26,358 bases of DNA from the NCBI GenBank assembly GCA_029747585.1, contig JAPEVF010000588.1:1-26358 (forward strand). The letters are read 5' to 3'. Origin of the DNA: Pleurotus djamor. Its lineage: Eukaryota > Basidiomycota > Agaricomycetes > Agaricales > Pleurotaceae. Below the pieces are notes generated by a model that saw only the letters and a list, made by a program, of their open reading frames with translations, was not told the origin of the DNA and ran no database searches. Below, piece after piece: positions 20,495 through 26,358 of this stretch (position 1 is its first letter; every line of letters starts with the position of its first letter). Both the position numbers and the translations under genes were made by a program.

Positions 20495-20621
20495 TATACT
20501 TAGGAGCAAAGGAGCACCACCCCTATGACGCCAGAATCCAATCGATCTCGGCTTACACGTTTGATTCGTCCACGTTCAAACTCAAACCACCAGCGGAATC
20601 ATAAGAATCGGAAACCTCACG
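20495..20621. promoter_or_regulatory. Shared divergent promoter region
   Basis: The start codons of the small membrane protein (minus) and the F-box gene (plus) lie 127 bases apart, head to head, so both core promoters must fit here. No TATA box is obvious in either direction. Confidence 0.45.
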
Positions 20622-21706
20622 ATGAGTAAGCTGATCCTACGCTTTTCTACCAAGAAAACCGAAGCTAAACTCGGTTTGAAGCTCCCTCGTTACCAGTTGA
20701 GCTTTGGGAGGAGATCATCAACGAACTCGACCGAGACTCGCGAAATCGCAGAGGTTTACTACCCTTGATGCTCGTCTGCAAGCTCATGTACGAGATCTCA
20801 ACTCCGATCGTATACAAATATATCGTCATCCCTGCGAATCCACCCAATGATCACCAATATGAATTGTCGTGGATGCCTATCCACGCCAAGTCCCTAACAA
20901 GCCTCCACCAAACGCTCACAACCAGCTCCAAGCTCGTCTCTCACACGAGAACTCTCGTATCCAATAATGCGTACCATCAATTCAAAGTCATGGGCTGGAC
21001 CGGTGTCGAAGAGCTACTCCCCTTCTTCACTAATCTCAAGCAACTTTCCCTCGCACCATATGTTTGCTCCTGGGCTGCTACAACGGCTACCACAGTCAAC
21101 GCGAAGTACACTTACACATGTGAATATTGAGGGAAGATGTCCACCTCAGGAATTCCTGCAATTCCTTTCCGACCACTCCTCGATCCAATTCCTCCGCGCT
21201 CCGCCCTACCATCCCCATGGGTGGTTGTCTAACGAATCTGACCATCTTGGAAGGGTGTCCACACTTCTGGATTGGGTTGGCTAGCAGTGGCTCCGGCCTC
21301 CAACTTCGCGCCAAACTTGAGCACGCCGACGTTGAAAACAGGCTGCTCCCATATCCCATATTCCCGAATCGCTTATTCCATAATCTTCTGAGCCTCAAGA
21401 TTACGATGAAAGGAAACGATAGGCATGACAATGTGGTACCTCAATTGCACAGAATCGAGATGTTGCACGTCACGACGCAGCGGTCCTATGTACGTCTGCC
21501 ATCCACTTTGTCATGTATTACCCATCCACGACATTCTTCTCTCCTGTGAGGGGATTAGCGATGTCAGCGTTCTTTTCAACATCCCGTCATCGCAGCTCAA
21601 GTACCTCTATCTTCGATCCGCTCTCCCACCGTCTGCATACGCCTTGTCCTCGTTTTCATTGTTCCAAAATTACCCACGTTTAGTGATCGCCGAGTTCGAG
21701 AATTAA
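20622..21706 (+). CDS. F-box protein with LRR-like C-terminal part (289 aa)
   Basis: Five exons join in phase: 20622-20625, 20682-21061, 21096-21220, 21285-21489, 21551-21706. Exon 1 has only ATG plus one base. After the 56 nt intron the protein begins MTPSLPVELWEEIINELDRD, and LPVELWEEII is a classic F-box start. That region would bind Skp1 and recruit an SCF ubiquitin ligase (family knowledge). Leucine-rich segments follow: FFTNLKQLSLAPY, THVNIEGRCPPQEFLQFL, LFHNLLSLKITM and SSQLKYLYLRSAL. They resemble degenerate LRRs that select the target. Intron 2 would be 34 nt, unusually short; the other reading is a one-base frameshift near 21062-21095, which would make this a pseudogene. The remaining introns (64 and 61 nt) look normal. 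Confidence 0.7.
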
Positions 21707-22021
21707 CAATGCCTAGGAGGATCCAGTCGTCCTACGCTTCATGCGGGGCTCGGAGGAACAGGACAACGCTCAGACGGGTACCAAAGCTCGCCCGATGCCT
21801 CAGCTGCGTCTTTTCCAATCTTGGTGGGAGCTTATTCTGGAGGATTTCGAACGAGCGACAGCATGTTTATAGCACAGAGTAGCGACTAGATTCAAACTAG
21901 ACTCGAGAGAATATGGGTACGACTAAGATCCAACTTATCATACCTGTCGTTTCCGTTGTAGCATCAGTATTCACTTTGCGGAAGGCTTGAGTAAATAAAA
22001 CAACGACGAAGCGTAAGACCA
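21707..22021. other. Intergenic region between converging genes
   Basis: This lies between the 3' ends of the F-box gene (plus) and the membrane protein gene (minus). I see no gene or clear terminator structure. Confidence 0.55.
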
Positions 22022-23445
22022 TTAGATCGTGGTCAGATCTTCTGGGTGATGTGTAGACGTGTATCTGATATCAGGCGATCGACTTCGGGCAACAAGAATG
22101 ATCATGAGGGAGTATGATATGCCCTAGAGCAGATGCCGTTGGCACGAGTACGTGAACCGGCGAAATCCCACTGGGAAAGTCACTCACGATTGCTGAAGAA
22201 AGCTGGTTCTGAGTGAGAATGATGCTGTGTCCCAAGTCACGTCCAGACTCACGATGGTGCTAACATCAATTAACGCCCCGCCAACGACCAACACAATCAA
22301 TGCCATGAGTGATGTAATCAATGCACATCCTCTGGCCAATGGAGTTATCAAAAAGTGGTGCAAGTGCGGACGACACATCGTCACATACGTATAAATTCCT
22401 GCACTTTCAAGAATGGTTGAGATGATCGTCTGGCTTGGTTGAGCTCAATGGTACCGAAAGGGAGAACCAAGGCTTACATTACGATGAGAGATCTTCCAAA
22501 GACGCGTCAGTCTGTTGCTTTGCCGTACTTTAAAGGTTATCATGCCTTGGAGGAGCAGGGATGTTAGTGTCGGATCACGGGTAATTTGGTCAAGAATTAC
22601 AAGTAATGTAGAGGTTAGCCCTAGGAATGAAGGAAGCGTAGAGATGGATTGTTGATGATGTGAGAGCGTTGAATGAATAAAGAAGATCAGATGGTACTCA
22701 CAGAAAGCTTGTCCAAGGTATTGCTAAAGTCATTCCCATGTCGGTCATAGTACCTGGTAGAAACGATGTGTCGAATGCGCCCATCATAACGATAAGGGTG
22801 ACTGGGTATAATTTTGAGAGTTCGACAAATTCATAGAGGGGAGGTAGATACATACCAAGTGAACTAAGGATNAAAAAAAGTGGGGAAGAGGATGACTTTC
22901 CAACTTCGACCCCAGACATGATATAGACGAAAAACCTTCGATAATCAAGGTCAATTATGGACATTGTGAGCGTCAAGGCGCGAGAAAACACCCACAAACA
23001 TAGCATCAGCTAGGCATATGGTTGCTGTGAAAAAGCAGGGTTGTAGGATAAAGATTGCTCCTTGAGGCCCCTTCCAATTGTGGGGTGAGAACAGTCGAAA
23101 CCAGAGGAATGAGACGGATAGGATTAGTTGCTAGATTGAGGACAGTGATAGGCATTAGACAGATGGTCGAAGGGAGAGATGGGATATCTGGCTGACCGAT
23201 GTCGTTAAGATTGCTAGGTAAATGGCGGCTAACATAAGGAGAGTTCTGTGAGGTAAGTCCTTCAGGATGAGGGCTAGACTTCGGATTGAGTAGTGGAAGG
23301 CTGTAAGATACAGGGCTAATCTGCAGCGTAAGCCTGATTTTAGAGAGCATACATACACGAGAAAAAACCCACCATACGCCAGACAACTGACCGTCAACTG
23401 CGCGAAATCTGGCTGTTGGAGGCCGCTGCGAAGACTGTCAGCCAT
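22022..23445 (-). CDS. Seven-helix Agaricomycete membrane protein, paralogue 1 (278 aa)
   Basis: Eleven exons: 23445-23373, 23315-23197, 23130-22996, 22935-22856, 22801-22702, 22620-22601, 22545-22478, 22429-22389, 22331-22253, 22208-22188, 22123-22022. They join in phase if one base in the T7-N run of exon 4 (N at 22872) is spurious. Without that correction a stop follows. Family blocks are SIRSLALILKDLPHRTLL, ICLADAMF/VFRLYHVWGRSWKVILFP, ANLYIT/MITFKVRQSNR, TIISTILESAGIYT and QLSSAIGISYSLMIILVA. These match an abundant, functionally unassigned fungal membrane family (DAVxxxRxxxVW and ESAxxYT motifs). About six to seven helices are predicted. Exon 6 is 20 nt and exon 10 is 21 nt. Paralogue 2 keeps the same layout. 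Confidence 0.85.
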
Positions 23446-23485
23446 GGTGAGAAGGTTTATGGAGATTCAAAAGTGAGCTTGGGCC

Positions 23486-23491
23486 CTTATA
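23486..23491 (-). promoter_or_regulatory. TATA box of paralogue 1
   Basis: TATAAG on the minus strand lies 41 bases before the ATG at 23445. It sits just past the stop of the upstream 82-codon frame. Confidence 0.45.
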
Positions 23492-23740
23492 TCAAGTTTT
23501 TAGTGGCACCGTTGTGCCTGTGAATCGATATAAAGCACTCCAGAGATAATTTTGCCGGGGGCGTGTTGGAATCAATGAAGGCAATACGAAGAGCTGATAT
23601 GATCTCAAAAAACTGATAGACCCACGCGCGAGTTCTAAAACGCTCCCAGACGTTCGATGCTTTGCCCTTCTACCGTTGGACCCTGGGCAAGAATACGCGA
23701 GGTATGTGAACGCCAGAATTAAGATACCCAAATGCTTCAT
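23492..23740 (-). CDS. Possible small secreted protein (82 aa)
   Basis: The single frame starts MKHLGILILAFTYLAYSCPG, a good signal peptide shape: one Lys and one His, then a hydrophobic core, then a small-residue end near 18-23. A basic mature part of about 60 residues follows, with no internal repeats and no cysteine framework. The frame ends where the TATA region of paralogue 1 begins, so it would leave almost no 3' flank of its own. That weakens the call. No family is recognised. It could also be an untranslated or decayed piece of the promoter region. Confidence 0.35.
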   Translation of the reverse strand: MKHLGILILAFTYLAYSCPGSNGRRAKHRTSGSVLELARGSISFLRSYQLFVLPSLIPTRPRQNYLWSALYRFTGTTVPLKT

Positions 23741-24699
23741 AATTCGTGTGAGCTTTCCAAGACGGATGCCAGGATTTCAAGGAGATTTGAATGTGGGATG
23801 ACCTGCGAGATCAGAAAGTCAGCATCGTGTCTCGAGGAATACAACAGGGAAGATAGCAACGGTGGACTCCGCAGCGGAGAGATAACGTATAACTGTGCGG
23901 TTTGTTGTAGTTCAATGGTCAAATTTGACGGGATCATCTGAGCATCATCTGCGTTGGAGATGGAAAGTTAGAAAAGTGATTGGATTGGAGGCGAGGTCTC
24001 ACCTTGGTACTTGGAGACGGTTGGGACGGGGAAAGTTACAAGAACTTCGTACTGTCCTAGATAGTCGATTTGTTCCCTTAATCAAGTCATGACAAGGGAC
24101 GCATTGCTGATGAATCCGGAGTAAGTACAAGACCGGTGCCCCACGCATTGTTTCGAGTCGGTAGAGTAACTGCGTGCGAGCGGACGTCGGGATACCCTTG
24201 GCGATCTGGCGAAGGAGCGATCAGTGTTCCAGGCGTTAAGCAGCACCTCATATCATTGGAGTAGAAGCAAGTGGCGGATTTCGAGTTTCGGAGAGGTCGC
24301 CAAACAGACCGCACTTGGACCGCGCTCCCTCGGCGAAAAATGGGGATATCCAAAAGGCAGTATCGGGGAGAGTGTATCCTCGATGTAGCCGCAGTAGTGA
24401 GAAACGATATCATCATTGTGATTTAGATTTGATGGTAGACTTCGATAGCGCATTCCGGAGCATTGGGAAGCAAAAGTTTGAGCAAAGTTCAACAAAAACG
24501 ATTGGGCGCTTGTGAGTCCAGATCATAGGAGCCACTCCTATTTTACGGGCATCGAACATTTAAACAGTTTTTAGTGAAAGGGTACGACGAAACGATCGTG
24601 CATGCTATATATAGAGTATATCTGGTTATCGGCCGAGCATGTATAATCTGACTGTGCTTTGTGAGTTTGTGAGTCAACAAGCACCAAAACACGAGAGTC
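23741..24699. other. Stretch without a supported gene
   Basis: Several short frames are open on both strands (for example 24087-24416 minus and 24315-24515 plus) with no domain, signal peptide or convincing splice pairs. An AT-rich CTATATATAGAG motif lies at about 24604-24615. Confidence 0.45.
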
Positions 24700-26110
24700 T
24701 CAGATGACGGTCGGGTGTTCCAGGTGGTGAGTAGACATCGACGCATATCTAATGTCGGGCGACCGACTTCGAGCGACGAGGATGATCATGAGGGAGTATG
24801 ATATGCCCTAGATGTGACGACCTCGTAAGCCGAATGAAACGAGGAGAAGCTTGATCAAGGAACACACAATGGAACAGGACAGCTGTGGTATCGGTAAGAA
24901 CAGTTTCTTAATCCAAGCCGGCGTTAGACTTACCAAGGCGTCGGAATCGACGACGTCATTGACCGTCAAAAAGGAAAATGAGCCGAGGGATACAATGAAT
25001 GTACATGCTCTGGTGAGACGAATGAGTGAATGACAGTAATGGAACCAACGGCGACGGACGTATGGGGACCCGCACTTTCCAGCACCGTGGAGATCACGGA
25101 CTAAGTTGATTCAGCCAAGCGGTATAGAAAGGCAAAGCGACAAGCCTTACATTAAGAGTGGATATCTTCCAAAGACGCATCAATCGGTTGTTTTGCCATA
25201 CTTTGTATGTGATCATGACTAGGAAAAAGCTAGGGATGTTAGTGATTAGGCATGGTACGTCACGGGTGGAGGGACTACATGTGATGTAGAGATTGGCACT
25301 AACGACGAGGAGGGCATTAGCGCGAGAATACGAGCTCAACCGAGGTGAAAGGACTCACAGAAAACTTGCGAGAGGGGTAGCCAGCGAAATTGCTGCTTGT
25401 GCGAAGTCTGACAAGTCGACAACATATATAACGGTGAGGACACCTAGATACAGGTCGGAAATAAGCAATATCATGGACGTGGAATACGTACAGGGCGAAC
25501 CAAGGACGCAGACGATGGGGAAGAGTATGATTTTCCATCTGCGGGCCCAGACATGGTATAGACGAAATATCTTTGATGACGGCCGGTGTCAATGGTGGCA
25601 ACTCATTGAATATTGAAGAGAGACGACTCACAAAGACGGCGTCTGCTAGGCATATGGTTACAACGAAAACCCAGGGCTTGATGATGGAGAGTACGTCATA
25701 AAGTAGTTCGTCTCGGTGTCTTGGGAAAAAGGACAATTCGGGAGCAAGAAAGAGCTGAACCCAAAAAGCAGACGCAGATACCGCAACCTGCTGGAACAAA
25801 GATAATCTGGCTTGTGGAAGGGAAGCGATTTCCCGAGATTGGACTCTAGGACTTACGANCGTCGTCAATATGAACAACGTCATCGCGACAGATAGAAGAA
25901 GCACGCGATGTGGTATGTCCCTCAGGACGAGGACTAGGGCTCTTATCGAAGAGTAGAATGTNGGTAAGTACAAGCCTGATCGACGACTGAGTAAAACAGN
26001 GATTGAAAGATGCGAACATTATTGACGAACGTACCGTANGCAAGGAAGCCAACTATCAACGATGAGACTTCCAGAGGTTCTGGACCATATCGAAGTACAT
26101 CATTAGCCAT
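24700..26110 (-). CDS. Seven-helix Agaricomycete membrane protein, paralogue 2 (281 aa)
   Basis: Eleven exons match paralogue 1 intron for intron: 26110-26035, 25975-25857, 25790-25632, 25570-25492, 25443-25359, 25298-25279, 25218-25151, 25100-25060, 25009-24934, 24882-24868, 24807-24700. Conserved blocks are SIRALVLVLRDIPHRVLL, ICLADAVF/IFRLYHVWARRWKIILFP, ANLYIT/MITYKVWQNNR, SVISTVLESAGPHT and GISYSLMIILVARSRSPDIR, the last identical in both. Exon 3 encodes an extra charged loop (FFPRHRDELLYD). Microexons are 20 nt (exon 6) and 15 nt (exon 10). ATGs at 26116 and 26110 are both possible; I use the second, which gives MANDVLR next to MADSLR of paralogue 1. Several N bases (26039, 25962, 25859) leave single residues unknown. 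Confidence 0.85.
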
Positions 26111-26358
26111 AGCCATTGAGGGGAGGTCTGCAACTTGTGCGGTNGGGTTGGCTTTNTNNNATAGGCACNCTGNGCAGTTGCTGGGAAGATTGNGGAAACN
26201 NAGGTTGTTGAGAGGATTTTGAGATCATTGCAATCTGTCGCTTGTCAATCAGCNCCATAAGTCAGTGTGGTTGNTGATGATCTACACGCTGGTAGTGATG
26301 CGAGTGGATGCTACTTCCGNGGAAAATGCGACAGGCTTTCGAAACAAATTTGTAGGCA
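26111..26358. other. N-rich contig end, upstream of paralogue 2
   Basis: Many single Ns and one run of three at 26158-26160 make this part unreliable. It should hold the promoter of paralogue 2. No element can be called safely. Confidence 0.6.

Noticed and set aside
1..26358. tRNA, rRNA, CRISPR or plasmid/phage features
   Set aside because: I looked for cloverleaf-like arms, rRNA signatures and regularly spaced direct repeats and saw none. The gene content and introns are those of a fungal nuclear genome.

Overview
The window looks like a filamentous basidiomycete nuclear genome, most likely an Agaricomycete. Genes are split by many 42-122 nt introns with fungal GT...CTNAC/CTGA...AG signals. 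The recognisable families are typical of that group: DUF6533 and DUF6593 proteins, a seven-helix Agaricomycete membrane family with an ESA(G)xxT motif, an F-box protein, the C-terminus of a fungal MFS transporter, and DUF2235 (Tle1-like) hydrolases. I saw no operons, Shine-Dalgarno sites, tRNA, rRNA or CRISPR array. All exon coordinates come from hand splicing: reading phase was checked at every junction, and paralogues were used as guides where they exist.

Layout. 1-1915: AT-rich and GA-rich low-complexity sequence with one weak four-exon candidate (minus strand). 1916-3432: a 1.5 kb element with two near-identical 496 bp inverted arms around a 525 bp loop that holds a small possible spliced ORF. 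3585-4215: the last three exons of an MFS transporter, cut off at its 5' side beside the element. 4304-11634: two tandem minus-strand paralogues (905 and 950 aa), each with 11 exons, encoding a DUF2235 alpha/beta-hydrolase, a linker region and a seven-bladed WD40 propeller. 11944-12468: a small putative membrane protein. 12942-13603: a DUF6593 gene (plus strand) with a probable GC-AG intron. 13962-14778: a phase-consistent candidate gene of unknown family. 15459-17256: a 12-exon DUF6533 seven-helix protein with a 10 nt microexon. 18236-19311: two small unknown genes. 20145-20494 and 20622-21706: a small membrane protein and an F-box protein reading away from a shared 127 bp promoter region. 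22022-23445 and 24700-26110: tandem paralogues of a seven-helix membrane protein with 15-21 nt microexons. 26140 to the end is rich in N.

The most interesting part is the tandem pair of hydrolase-WD40 proteins. They keep the catalytic Ser/Asp/His signature and carry a C-terminal propeller. That arrangement would suit a regulated lipase-like effector coupled to a sensor or scaffold; this role is inference, not shown by sequence. The rest of the window is fast-evolving accessory fungal sequence: lineage-restricted membrane families, tandem duplicates, a mobile element and a truncated transporter. No gene here has a demonstrated pathway link to another.
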